From the NCBI RefSeq assembly GCF_900116645.1, contig NZ_FPBO01000006.1:228656-292655 (forward strand): 64,000 nt of DNA. Reading direction: 5' to 3'. Shown piece after piece: positions 16,483 to 24,678 of the stretch (positions within the stretch are counted from its first letter, which is position 1; every line of letters begins with the position of its first letter). The notes under the pieces are model-generated. The model worked only from the letters and a program-made list of their open reading frames with translations, had not been told where the DNA came from and ran no database searches. Position numbers and translations under genes: made by a program. This stretch comes from Pseudoduganella namucuonensis. Lineage in GTDB: Bacteria > Pseudomonadota > Gammaproteobacteria > Burkholderiales > Burkholderiaceae_D.

Positions 16483-18675
16483 CTACGGCAGGCGCGGCAA
16501 GCCGTTGCGCGCCATGGCGGCGAACTTGTTCGCCTGCACCGCGTGCGCGAACACATAGCCCTGCGCGTAGTCGCAGCCGGCGGCCGCCAGCAGCGCCTGC
16601 TGCGCGCGCGTCTCCACCCCCTCCGCCACCACTTTCAGCCCCAGCTTGTGGGCCATCACGATCAGCGCCTCGCACAGCGCCAGGTCGCCGGAATCGCCCA
16701 CCATGTCGCGCACGAAGCTGCGGTCTATCTTGATGAAGTCGATGTCGAAATTGCGCAGGTGCGCCAGCGAGCCGTAGCCGGTGCCGAAATCGTCCAGCGC
16801 CACCTGCAGGCCCATGGCGCGGTAGCTGCGCAGGCGCTCCAGCACCTGGCTGTCCTGGTTCATCAGGATGCCCTCGGTGATGTCGACCACGATCGAGCGC
16901 GGCGCCAGCTGCAGCTGGTCCACGTAGTCCATCCAGCCGGCGGCCGCGTCGCCGCGGAACTGCGCCGGCGACTGGTTCACGCTGACCTGGAACGGCCGTC
17001 CCAGCTCGCGCTGCCACAGCTGGACCTGCTCGGCGGCGCGCCGGAACACCCAGTCGCCGATCTCGACGAACAGGCCGCTGGCCTCGGCGCAGGCGATGAA
17101 ATCCTGCGGGTGCAGCAGGCCGCGCTGCGGGTGGCGCCAGCGCAGCAGCGCCTCGGCGCGCTCTATCATGCCGGTGCCCAGGTTGACGATGGGCTGGTAG
17201 TACAGCTCGAACTGGTCCCCGGCCAGCGCGCAGCGCAGGTCGGCCGTCAGTTGCTGGCGCAGCTGCGCGGCCTGCTGCAAGTCCGGCGTGAAGTAGTTGT
17301 AGCGGTTGCGCCCGGCGCTCTTGGCCGCGTACATGGCCTGGTCGGCGTGGCGCAGCAGCTCGTCCGCCTCGGAGGCGTCCGACGGGTAGAAGGCGATGCC
17401 CACGCTGGCCGACACGTGGCCGCTGTCGCCGGCCAGTTCGAACGGGCGGGCCAGCGCGGCGATGATGTGCTGGGCCACCCGCTCCGCGCTGGACACGTGG
17501 TCCAGCCCGGACACGATGACGACGAACTCGTCGCCGCCCAGCCGCGCCAGCGTGTCGGAGGCGCGCACGCAGGCCGTGATGCGGGCGGCGGCCTCCACCA
17601 GCAGCGCGTCGCCCTGCTCGTGGCCGAACTTGTCGTTGATCTGCTTGAACTGGTCCAGGTCGATGAACAGCAGCGCCAGCAGCAATCCCTCGCGCCTGGC
17701 CTTCTTCATCTCGTGCGCCAGCCTGTCGTGCAGCATGTGGCGGTTGGGCAGCCCGGTCAACGCGTCGAAATTGGCCTGGCGCCAGATCAGCTCGGACGAC
17801 TGCCGGCTGGCCGTGATGTCGGTCACCAGCGCCAGCGCGCCCAGGTAGACGCCGTCGTTGTCGAAGATGGGGTTGGTGGCCAGCGTGGTCCACAGCTCCT
17901 TGCCGTCCTTGCGCATGAACTTGAACTCGTGGCGCTCGGCGATACCCTGCTGGCGGCGCGCGATGTTGCGCTCCATGATGGCGCGGCCCTCGTCGTCCAT
18001 GAAGGCCACCAGCGGCTGGTCCAGCATTTCCTCGATCGCATAGCCCAGCATCTGCGCCATTTTCGGGTTGACGAAGGAGGTGCGGGCCCTGCTGTCGATT
18101 TCCCAGATGCCCTCCTCCGCGCTGTGCACGATGCGGCGGAAGCGTTCCTCGCTGCGCTCGAGCGCGGACTGCTTGCCCTCGGCCAGTTCCAGCATCACGC
18201 GGCAGGCCTGGCCACTGCCGTCGGCGCTGGCGCGCAAGGTGACGGGGAAGCCCTGCTCGCCGGGCCGGCCGCGCGTCATCTGCAGGTCGCAGCGCAGCGG
18301 CGTGGCGCTGTTGAGGGCGTTGCGCACGAAGACGTCGAAGTCCGGCAGGAAGCGCGCGGCGATGAAGTGGCGGAACTGCGCCTTGCCCGGATTTTCCCGC
18401 GCCAGCCCCAGCAGGTCCGCGCCCACCAGGTTCATCTGCAGCACCGTGGTGTCGAAGGCCAGCACGTAGTAGCCCACCGGCGCCAGCAGGTAGATATCGT
18501 TGAAATAAGCTTGTTCCTGCTCGTGGCGCAGGCGCTCGGGATTGAGCGCGTAGTCCGCCATGCCCGGCGCGTCGAGCGCGGAAGCGGCGAACGGGGCCAA
18601 TGGCGCGTCATCCCCCAGGACGGTGTCCAGCACATGGGGGGCGAAAAAAGCTGTAGCGTGCAGGTCCTTGTCCAT
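16483..18675 (-). CDS. PAS-PAS-GGDEF-EAL cyclic-di-GMP turnover protein
   Basis: This is a cytoplasmic protein of about 730 aa; ATG 18675 has AGGGG 4 nt upstream, and a GTG precedes it at 18678. It has a PAS-like region at about 60-160 and a clear PAS at about 170-295 (RFRRIVHSAEEGIWEID). The GGDEF domain has an intact LARLGGDEF near residue 380. The EAL domain has the key motifs AEALLRW (about 508), VNQSPAQF, ALDDFGTGYGSL, FIKIDRSF and VVAEGVET. Both catalytic halves look intact, so it could make and hydrolyse c-di-GMP. It is convergent with the flagellar cluster, which fits control of motility versus sessility, but no direct link is shown. No membrane segment is visible. Confidence 0.92.
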   Translation of the reverse strand: MDKDLHATAFFAPHVLDTVLGDDAPLAPFAASALDAPGMADYALNPERLRHEQEQAYFNDIYLLAPVGYYVLAFDTTVLQMNLVGADLLGLARENPGKAQFRHFIAARFLPDFDVFVRNALNSATPLRCDLQMTRGRPGEQGFPVTLRASADGSGQACRVMLELAEGKQSALERSEERFRRIVHSAEEGIWEIDSRARTSFVNPKMAQMLGYAIEEMLDQPLVAFMDDEGRAIMERNIARRQQGIAERHEFKFMRKDGKELWTTLATNPIFDNDGVYLGALALVTDITASRQSSELIWRQANFDALTGLPNRHMLHDRLAHEMKKARREGLLLALLFIDLDQFKQINDKFGHEQGDALLVEAAARITACVRASDTLARLGGDEFVVIVSGLDHVSSAERVAQHIIAALARPFELAGDSGHVSASVGIAFYPSDASEADELLRHADQAMYAAKSAGRNRYNYFTPDLQQAAQLRQQLTADLRCALAGDQFELYYQPIVNLGTGMIERAEALLRWRHPQRGLLHPQDFIACAEASGLFVEIGDWVFRRAAEQVQLWQRELGRPFQVSVNQSPAQFRGDAAAGWMDYVDQLQLAPRSIVVDITEGILMNQDSQVLERLRSYRAMGLQVALDDFGTGYGSLAHLRNFDIDFIKIDRSFVRDMVGDSGDLALCEALIVMAHKLGLKVVAEGVETRAQQALLAAAGCDYAQGYVFAHAVQANKFAAMARNGLPRLP

Positions 18676-18760
18676 CACACCCCTAAGTCTTGCGTTGTCC
18701 TGATCAATTCTAGACTAGTATGCGCCCCCTGGCCCGCCGCGTGTACACGGAAACAACACT

Positions 18761-19420
18761 TTAGCGGGCGTGCGCCCGGTTCAGGCGGCGCTCGGCGCGG
18801 CGCTGCAGCGCCTCGAAGGCCAGGCTCATCGCCCAGTAGAGGGCGGCCGCCGCCAGGTACAGCGGCAAGGGCTGGAAGGTGGTGGCGATGACCTCCTTGG
18901 TCGACAGCATCAACTCGGTGAGGGTGATGACGGACACCAGCGAAGTGTCCTTGATCAGGCTGATCAGGGTGTTGCTCATGCCGGGCACCGCCACCCGCAG
19001 CGCCTGCGGCAGCACGATGTGGCGCAGCGTCTGGAAATAGCCCATGCCCAGGCTGTAGCTGGCCCACCACTGGCCGCGCGCCACGCTGAGGATGGCGCCG
19101 CGCAGGCTTTCGGACAGGTAGGCGCCGGCGTTCAGGCTGAGCGCCAGGATGCCCGCCGTCACCGGCGTGAACTCGACGCCGACGCTGGGCAGGCCGTAAT
19201 AGATGACGAACATCTGCACCAGCAGCGGCGTGCCGCGCATCACGCTCACGTAAAGCGCGGCCGGCCACGCCAGCGCGCGCCACGGCAGGATGCGCAGCAC
19301 GGCGGTGGGAAAGCCCAGCAGCAGCCCGCCCAGCATGGCCGACACCGCGAACACCAGCGTGTAGCCGGCGCCGGTCAGCATGGCCGGCGCGGCCTCCCGC
19401 AACAGGGCCAGCAACTCCAC
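18761..19420 (-). CDS. Amino-acid ABC transporter permease
   Basis: This 219-aa inner-membrane permease of the polar amino acid family (HisM/GlnP type) has about five membrane helices. The EAA loop region reads SYSLGMGYFQTLRHIVLPQALRVAVPGMSNTLISLIKDTSL. I place the start at GTG 19420, overlapping the TAG of the upstream binding-protein gene and preceded by AAGG at 7 nt. The longer frame extending to 19960 runs through the binding-protein gene and is spurious. Length matches the family. No ATPase gene is adjacent. Confidence 0.9.
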   Translation of the reverse strand: MELLALLREAAPAMLTGAGYTLVFAVSAMLGGLLLGFPTAVLRILPWRALAWPAALYVSVMRGTPLLVQMFVIYYGLPSVGVEFTPVTAGILALSLNAGAYLSESLRGAILSVARGQWWASYSLGMGYFQTLRHIVLPQALRVAVPGMSNTLISLIKDTSLVSVITLTELMLSTKEVIATTFQPLPLYLAAAALYWAMSLAFEALQRRAERRLNRAHAR

Positions 19421-20202
19421 TAGGGCGCCTTGCTGACGTCCGCGCCGAACCACTTCACCGAAATCGCCTTCAGGCTGCCGTCGTCGGCGGCGTCGGCCAG
19501 CGCCTTGTTCAGCGCGGCCTTGAACTCGGGATTGCCCTTCTTGAACGGGATGCCCATGCGCTCGACCGCGCCGACCTTGGCGCCGGCCTTGATCGGCAGG
19601 TCCGTGGTCTTCAGCAGGTAGGCCGTCATCAGGCTGTCGTTGAGCGCGGCGTCGACCCGGCCGACCGCCAGGTCGCGCAGGTTTTCCGGCGCCGCCGGGT
19701 AGCTGCGCACGTCGATGCCGGGCACCGCCTTGGCCTGCTGCTCGTACACGCTGCCCTGGCCCACGCCCAGCTTCTTGCCCTTGAGGTCGGCCAGCGCCTT
19801 GTACTGCGCCGTCTCGTCCTTGCGCACGATCAGCTGCGGCGCCGAATAGATGTAGGGGACGGAAAAGTCGAAGGCCTGCTCGCGCTTGGGATTGATGCCC
19901 ACCTGGGCGACGATCACGTCGTACTTGCCGCTGGCCAGCCCGGCCAGGATGCTGGCCCACTCGGTGGTGACGAATTCCGGCTTCAGGCCCAGCTTCGCGG
20001 CCAGCAGCCTGGCCACGTCCACGTCGTAGCCGGCCAGCTCGCCGGTTTTCTGGTCCTTGTAGTTGAACGGGGGATAAGTACCCTCCATCGCCACTTTCAG
20101 GGTGCCGCGCGCCTTCGCGGTGGCCAGCAGGTCGGCGGCCGACGCGTGCAGCGCGGCGCAGGCCAGCAGCGCCGCCGCGGCCAGCTTCAAGGGTGTACGC
20201 AT
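19420..20202 (-). CDS. Amino-acid ABC transporter substrate-binding protein
   Basis: This 260-aa periplasmic protein of the SBP_bac_3 family starts at ATG 20202, with GAGGA 8 nt upstream. It has a Sec signal peptide ending near ALHASAA, then the family pattern GTLKVAMEGTYPPFNYKD, ELAGYDVDVARLLAAKLGL, YDVIVAQVGINPKREQAFDFSVPY and NLRDLAVGRVDAALNDS. It would deliver a polar or sulfur-containing amino acid to the permease at 18761, with which it overlaps by one base. The exact ligand cannot be read from the sequence. Confidence 0.9.
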   Translation of the reverse strand: MRTPLKLAAAALLACAALHASAADLLATAKARGTLKVAMEGTYPPFNYKDQKTGELAGYDVDVARLLAAKLGLKPEFVTTEWASILAGLASGKYDVIVAQVGINPKREQAFDFSVPYIYSAPQLIVRKDETAQYKALADLKGKKLGVGQGSVYEQQAKAVPGIDVRSYPAAPENLRDLAVGRVDAALNDSLMTAYLLKTTDLPIKAGAKVGAVERMGIPFKKGNPEFKAALNKALADAADDGSLKAISVKWFGADVSKAP

Positions 20203-20224
20203 CTGGACCGTCCTCAAATTGTGG

Positions 20225-20632
20225 TTAATAACGGCGGCGCTGGCCGCGCCCGAAATCATGCCCCGCCACCAGGATGGAGCTGGCGATCAGGCCGCTCAGC
20301 CCGATGATCAGCTGCACCAGCTTGTCGTCCGGCAGCACCCACAGCGCGCCGGCCGGCGGCTCGACCCGCGCCACCGCCACGATCAGCGGCGACACCCACT
20401 CGGCCTCGGACGACACGTCCAGCAGCACCGCGCCGTCCTGCGTGGTCTGCATGTAAATCTCGCCGCCCTCGGCCAGGTTGAAGCACACGCCGTAGCCGGT
20501 CTCGTTGGGACCGATATGCTCCTTCAGCGCGAGGTTGTGCTCCTCTATCCACAGCTCGACGTCGGCCGGGGTTTCCAGCGCCGTCCACGGCACCGGGCGG
20601 AAGCGCGGGCGCTCATTCATCACATCCTGCAT
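20225..20632 (-). CDS. Hypothetical 135-aa protein with C-terminal hydrophobic helix
   Basis: This is not a recognised family. AGGA lies about 6 nt before ATG 20632, and the high-GC codon use matches the neighbours, supporting a real gene. The N-terminal two thirds is soluble and acidic (ETPADVELWIEEHNLALKEH, then FNLAEGGEIYMQTTQDGAVLLDV). The last third contains a hydrophobic helix LVQLIIGLSGLIASSILVAG and a basic tail ending GRGQRRRY. It lies 23 nt upstream of the binding-protein gene on the same strand, but a functional link is only positional. Confidence 0.6.
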   Translation of the reverse strand: MQDVMNERPRFRPVPWTALETPADVELWIEEHNLALKEHIGPNETGYGVCFNLAEGGEIYMQTTQDGAVLLDVSSEAEWVSPLIVAVARVEPPAGALWVLPDDKLVQLIIGLSGLIASSILVAGHDFGRGQRRRY

Positions 20633-20677
20633 GGGTTTCCTGTCGGTAAAACCAATCGAATCCGACAGTGTACAACA

Positions 20678-21382
20678 TCACCCTTTCCAGGTGCGCTTCA
20701 GGCCGGTGTCCGCGTGGATCCAGCCGCCGCGCGGCCCGGCGCGGTAATAAAAGCCCACGCCGCCCTGGCGGAAACTGCGCACCAGCCCGCCCAGCACCTC
20801 CTCGTTCAAGTGCGCGATGCGCACGTCCGCCGCGCGGCCCTGGATGTGCAGCGACTGGCGCGCGGCCGGCACGCCCTCCTCGATCAGCCGCTTGTTCGAC
20901 GCCGGCGTGCGGTAGCCGGACAGGATCTCGACCGGGCTCTCGATGCCGTAGCGCGCCACGAAGGCCTGCGCGCCCCACAGCGTTTCCAGCAGCTTGGGGT
21001 CGATGGGCGCGGTTTCCTTGCCGTTCACGTCGCGCAGCAGGTGGCACAGTTCCTGGTAGGCCGAGTCGATCATCTCGCCGTCGCGCCAGTACAGCAGCCT
21101 GGCCTTCTCGCCGCTGGCCGGCCGCGTCACGCTGATGGTGCGCGGCTTGAGCCAGAATTCCAGGTCCAGCGCCTGGGCGTCGAAGATGTCCGGCGGCGGC
21201 TCGATGTCGACCTCCGGCGCGGGCGCGCGCGGCGTGTTCTGCGCCAGCACGGTGGGCGCCCTGGGGCGGGGATTGCGCGCCACCGTCTCGGCGCGCGCGG
21301 CGCAGCCGATCAGCGGCGCGGCGATGAAACCGGCGGCCGCCAGGGCCGATCCGGTCTGTAAGAAGTCTCTGCGCGTTACCAT
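20678..21382 (-). CDS. DUF882 / YcbK-type peptidase M15-like protein with Tat-like signal
   Basis: This protein of about 234 aa starts at ATG 21382 (MVTRRDFLQTG), with GGA 8 nt upstream. An in-frame extension to 21412 is less likely. The N terminus looks like a twin-arginine signal (TRRDFLQTGSALAAAGF). The C-terminal half has the DUF882/YcbK pattern: PVEILSGYRTPASN, then SLHIQGRAADVRI with zinc-ligand His/Asp, then GVGFYYRAGP and GWIHADTG. This family resembles M15 D-Ala-D-Ala peptidases and is often found with L,D-transpeptidases. No such partner is adjacent. It probably acts on peptidoglycan in the periplasm. Confidence 0.85.
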   Translation of the reverse strand: MVTRRDFLQTGSALAAAGFIAAPLIGCAARAETVARNPRPRAPTVLAQNTPRAPAPEVDIEPPPDIFDAQALDLEFWLKPRTISVTRPASGEKARLLYWRDGEMIDSAYQELCHLLRDVNGKETAPIDPKLLETLWGAQAFVARYGIESPVEILSGYRTPASNKRLIEEGVPAARQSLHIQGRAADVRIAHLNEEVLGGLVRSFRQGGVGFYYRAGPRGGWIHADTGLKRTWKG

Positions 21383-21475
21383 AGCAATTCCGTTGAAACA
21401 ATTAGCGGACACTATAGCGTGAGCGGGGGGAGTTGAGAAACCTCTTTAAGAGTGCGCGCCAACTTTAAGGCGAAA

Positions 21476-22309
21476 TTAAGCCGCCGCGCCCAGGCCCTGC
21501 TCGCGGATGGCGTCGCGCAGCAGGGTGCGGGGCGCGTCCAGCAGATAGCCCTGCGCCAGCAGCGGCGCGCCGGCGGCCTCGCCGATGCGCTGCAGCGCCT
21601 GCAGCGATTCGCGCGTCTCCAGTCGTTTGAACACCACCCCGGCGTTCTGCCGCGCGCTCTGCGCCAGCAACGCCACGATGCCCTCCTCGTCCTGCAGGTA
21701 GCGGGCGTCCAGGCGCACCACGTCCGGCCGCACGCGCTCCAGCAAGTTCAGTCCCTCGCGCGCCGATCCCGCGCTGACGGCGAAGCGGAAGCCGTTGCGG
21801 CGGTAATTGTCCGCCACGTAATTCAGTAGCCAGCCCTGCTGCGCCGTCACCGGCGGCAACAACAGCACGATGCGGGCGATGGGCAGGCCCAGCGCGTCCA
21901 GGATGCGCTGGAAGGCGTAGCCGTGGTTGCTGCTGACGGCGCTCAGCAGGCGGTCGTGCACGTTCAGGTACAGGTCGGCGTCGCCGCTGTCCTCCTGGCG
22001 GAAGAAGTTAATCGCGTGCAGCATGCGGCACAGGCGGTCCAGTTCCACCGACTCGTCGTCGCTGGCCGCGTGGTCCAGCAGCTTCCACAGCGACAGCCCC
22101 TCGTCGGCGGAGGACACGCTGCGCGCCAGGCCCTCGTAGGCCACCACCTCGCCGCGGTGCAGTTCGCGCACCGGCTGGAAGGCGCTGGTCATGGTGCAGT
22201 TGAAGAAGCGGCCGAGCGCGCGGCCCTGCGGGTCGAGGCGGATGCTGGTGGAGGCCGTGCTCTGATCGGACAGGCGGGCCAGATACTGGTTCAAGACGGG
22301 GAAACTCAT
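21476..22309 (-). CDS. Degenerate EAL-domain protein (probably no phosphodiesterase activity)
   Basis: This 277-aa single-domain protein starts at ATG 22309 with AGGAG 6 nt upstream. The frame upstream to 22633 is non-coding extension. The EAL fold is recognisable: FQPVRELHRGEVVAYEGLARS, DLYLNVHDRLL, GLPIARIVLLLPP, VVRLDARYL. Catalytic positions are altered. EAL reads EGL, the Glu of the ITE motif is replaced in LLLPP, DDFGTGYSSL is replaced by SAGSAREGL, and the Lys of the usual IKID motif is replaced in VRLDARY. I infer it no longer cleaves c-di-GMP and may act by binding the nucleotide or a protein partner. Confidence 0.8.
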   Translation of the reverse strand: MSFPVLNQYLARLSDQSTASTSIRLDPQGRALGRFFNCTMTSAFQPVRELHRGEVVAYEGLARSVSSADEGLSLWKLLDHAASDDESVELDRLCRMLHAINFFRQEDSGDADLYLNVHDRLLSAVSSNHGYAFQRILDALGLPIARIVLLLPPVTAQQGWLLNYVADNYRRNGFRFAVSAGSAREGLNLLERVRPDVVRLDARYLQDEEGIVALLAQSARQNAGVVFKRLETRESLQALQRIGEAAGAPLLAQGYLLDAPRTLLRDAIREQGLGAAA

Positions 22310-22510
22310 GCGTACTCCTGATTCGCTGCAATACCCGAAGATTATCCGGGCGGCGCCGCGGCAAGAAGGAATGGTTTCACCGTTTGTTATTCGCTTTCCG
22401 AATAAGCCGGCGGGAACGCGCCGTGTATATGCATATGATGAAACATTCCTTCCTGGCCCGGAAAGGCGTTGATATCGTAAGCCCATCAGCAATCTTCCAC
22501 GGATCCGCCC

Positions 22511-23332
22511 ATGTGCCAGCTTCTCGGTATGAACAGCAGCAAGCCCGCAGACCTGCGCTTCTCCTTCGCGGGATTCGCCGAACGCGGCGGCCGCACGGGC
22601 GAGCACAAGGATGGCTGGGGCATCGCCTTCCACACGCGGCAGGGCTGCCGTTTATACACCGACCACCGCGCCTCGACCGCCTCGCCGCTGGCCGAGCAAA
22701 TGAAGCGGCGCCGCATCAAGGCGCACAACGTGGTGGCGCACATCCGCAAGGCCACGCAGGGCCGCGTCGCGCTGGAGAACAGCCACCCGTTCACGCGCCG
22801 GCTGTGGGGCCGCACCTGGTCGTTCGCCCACAATGGCGACCTGAAGGGTTTTGATCCGGACGAGGGCCTGTACGCGCCGGACGACGACACCGACAGCGAA
22901 CGCGCCTTCTGCCACCTGCTGTCCGGCTTGGCCGACCGCTTCCGCGAGGCGCCCGGCCGGCGCGCGCTGTACGTGGCGGTGGCCGAGCTGAGCGCGGAGA
23001 TCGCCGTGCACGGCGTGTTCAACTTCCTGCTGTCGGACGGCGCCACGCTGTTCGCGCACTGCTCCACCCAGCTGCACTACGTGGCGCGCGAATATCCGTT
23101 CTCGACCGCCACCCTGATCGACTGCGAGCGCAGCATCGACTTCCGCCGCCACAACGGCCGCGACGACCGCATCGCCGTGATCGCCACGCAGCCGCTGACC
23201 TCGAACGAAAGCTGGACGGCCTTCGTGCCGGGCGAGCTGAAGATGTTCGCGGACGGGAAGGTGGTGGATGGCGCCGCGCTGGCGCTGCAAGGAACGCGGC
23301 ACGCGCGGGCGGGCGCCTGCGCGGTGTGCTAG
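22511..23332 (+). CDS. yafJ: Class II glutamine amidotransferase (YafJ-like)
   Basis: This 273-aa protein has an N-terminal nucleophile glutaminase fold. Cys2 (MCQLLGMN) is the expected nucleophile after Met removal, followed by RTGEHKDGWGIAF, HNVVAHIRKATQG and SFAHNGDLKGF. It would hydrolyse glutamine to supply ammonia, but YafJ-type proteins lack a fused synthetase domain and their acceptor is unknown. Length matches the family. The 3' end is convergent with the next gene at 10 nt. The symbol follows family resemblance to E. coli YafJ. Confidence 0.85.
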   Translation: MCQLLGMNSSKPADLRFSFAGFAERGGRTGEHKDGWGIAFHTRQGCRLYTDHRASTASPLAEQMKRRRIKAHNVVAHIRKATQGRVALENSHPFTRRLWGRTWSFAHNGDLKGFDPDEGLYAPDDDTDSERAFCHLLSGLADRFREAPGRRALYVAVAELSAEIAVHGVFNFLLSDGATLFAHCSTQLHYVAREYPFSTATLIDCERSIDFRRHNGRDDRIAVIATQPLTSNESWTAFVPGELKMFADGKVVDGAALALQGTRHARAGACAVC

Positions 23333-23342
23333 CGTCCCCGGT

Positions 23343-23930
23343 TCAGGCGGCGACGGCGTTCATGCCGATGGCGACCCGCGGCGTGGCCGACGGGTGCGGC
23401 TCGATCTGATGCTCCAGCCAGTTCGGAAACACCAGCAACTGCCCCGCCAGGGGCTGCGCCGCCGTCATGCCGCCGCCGTTGAAGCCGCGTCCCGCCACCT
23501 GCCCCAGCGCCACCGCCGGGCGCGGATCGCGGAACAGCAGCGGCGCCGAACCCTCCGGCGCCTGCAGGGTGAAACAGCCGCTCAGCAGCCGGTTCGGCTG
23601 GATCCGCGGCATGCTGAAGCCGCCCTCGTCGTGCACGCCAATCCAGCCCTCCACCCGGAAGCGAATCGCGCCGGGCAGCTGCATTTCCTGCAGCGCCTGG
23701 CCGAACGCGGCCTGCGCGGCCGTGTGCAGCGGCTCGAAGGCCTGCTGCTGGAACAGGGTCGGCTCGCTGGTCCAGCCGCGCCGGCCGCGGCCGCCCGCCT
23801 GCGGCTGGGCCGCGCGCCACTGGCGCACCGCGTCCAGCCACAACGGGAAATACGGCTGCAGGTAGGCGAGGTCGAACGACCAGATGGTGGTGGGGAAGAT
23901 GTCCTGGCGGCTGACGGCGATTTCGGGCAT
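23343..23930 (-). CDS. 2OG-Fe(II) oxygenase-like protein with altered metal-binding motif
   Basis: This is a 195-aa protein from ATG 23930, 23 nt after the acetyltransferase gene; there is no clear ribosome-binding site. It resembles the putative 2OG-Fe(II) oxygenase family known as TIGR02466: IFPTTIWSFDLAYLQPYF at the N terminus, GWIGVHDEGGF then NRLLSGCFTL in the middle, and LLVFPNWLEHQIEPHPS then RVAIGMN at the C terminus. In relatives as I remember them the segment before LLSG reads HNHP; here it reads RIQP. The distal His (WLEHQ) remains. It may therefore be inactive or use other ligands. Confidence 0.7.
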   Translation of the reverse strand: MPEIAVSRQDIFPTTIWSFDLAYLQPYFPLWLDAVRQWRAAQPQAGGRGRRGWTSEPTLFQQQAFEPLHTAAQAAFGQALQEMQLPGAIRFRVEGWIGVHDEGGFSMPRIQPNRLLSGCFTLQAPEGSAPLLFRDPRPAVALGQVAGRGFNGGGMTAAQPLAGQLLVFPNWLEHQIEPHPSATPRVAIGMNAVAA

Positions 23931-23953
23931 GGGCAAGGGGGAGGAAAAGTCGG

Positions 23954-24502
23954 TCAGGCCGAGTTGCAGTTGCAGAAGCGCTTGCGCGGCTTGGCGGCGG
24001 CGCCGGCCTCGGCCGGCACGTCGTCGCCCCCGCTGTCGAGCTGCTTCCAGAAGAAGACGGTGTCCACGCCGTAGGGCGAGCGCACGTGGCCGGCACGGAT
24101 GTAACCCTGGCTGGCGAAGAATTCCTCGCCGGTGGCCGTGCTGTGCAGCTGCAGCGCCTTCACGCCCCAGTTGCACGCGGTCTCCTCCATTTTGGCCAGC
24201 ATGGCCTTGCCGGCGCCGTGGCGGCGCGCCTCGGGCAGCAGATAGCACAGCGCCAGCTTGCCGGCGCCCGTCAGCAGCGACACGCCGACGATCTCGCCGT
24301 CCAGCACCGCCACCAGCGAATGGTTGGTGGGCGATTCGAACCAGCTGGCCACCATTTGCGGGGTCTTGTTGCCGAGCCACGCGCCCAGGATGGCGGGGTC
24401 GTTTTTATGATCGAGGACACAGCATTCGGCGATGGATCGCCGCAACACATTGCATGCCGCAAAAGCGTCGTCCGATGCAGCAATACGAATTTCAAGACTC
24501 AT
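23954..24502 (-). CDS. GNAT-family N-acetyltransferase
   Basis: This 182-aa protein has a GNAT fold: SLVAVLDGEIVGVSLL on the central strands, then ALCYLLPEARRHGAGKAML containing the R/Q-x-x-G-x-G/A-like acetyl-CoA loop (RRHGAG), then ALQLHSTATGEEFFASQGYIRAG. The Cys-rich C-terminal tail (PRKRFCNCNSA) is unusual and could bind metal or be an extension. The substrate is unknown. The gene is upstream of, and in the same direction as, the oxygenase-like gene, and divergent from the sulfate-binding protein gene. Confidence 0.85.
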   Translation of the reverse strand: MSLEIRIAASDDAFAACNVLRRSIAECCVLDHKNDPAILGAWLGNKTPQMVASWFESPTNHSLVAVLDGEIVGVSLLTGAGKLALCYLLPEARRHGAGKAMLAKMEETACNWGVKALQLHSTATGEEFFASQGYIRAGHVRSPYGVDTVFFWKQLDSGGDDVPAEAGAAAKPRKRFCNCNSA

Positions 24503-24520
24503 GTGTGCTCACAAAATATT

Positions 24521-24539
24521 CCCGATAAAATCCATCGGG
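24521..24539. promoter_or_regulatory. Inverted repeat upstream of the GNAT gene
   Basis: CCCGAT and ATCGGG are separated by 7 nt in the divergent intergenic region between the acetyltransferase gene and the sulfate-binding protein gene. It lies about 20 nt upstream of the acetyltransferase start, so it could be an operator or a 5'-leader hairpin. No regulator can be named. Confidence 0.3.
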
Positions 24540-24607
24540 CGGCATAATCAAACGCCCCCGCCCGGCGCACAGCCCGACTATACACCAGACGGGAAATCTA
24601 AGCATAT

Positions 24608-24622
24608 TACGAAAAATTCGTA
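24608..24622. promoter_or_regulatory. Perfect dyad upstream of the sulfate-binding protein gene
   Basis: TACGAA and TTCGTA are separated by three A residues, about 56 nt before the ATG at 24679 in an AT-richer stretch. The spacing to an AT-rich TTATAG at 24639-24644 would fit an operator overlapping a promoter. It is not an obvious CysB site. Confidence 0.35.
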
Positions 24623-24678
24623 TCTTTTCCGGCGCGAATTATAGACCATGCAACCCAGTTTTTTCACCAGGGCCCACG

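Noticed and set aside
16033..18891. 952-codon plus-strand open frame
   Set aside because: It is the antisense shadow of the GGDEF-EAL gene and adjacent permease gene, produced by high GC; translation is Arg/Ala/Gln-rich without domains.
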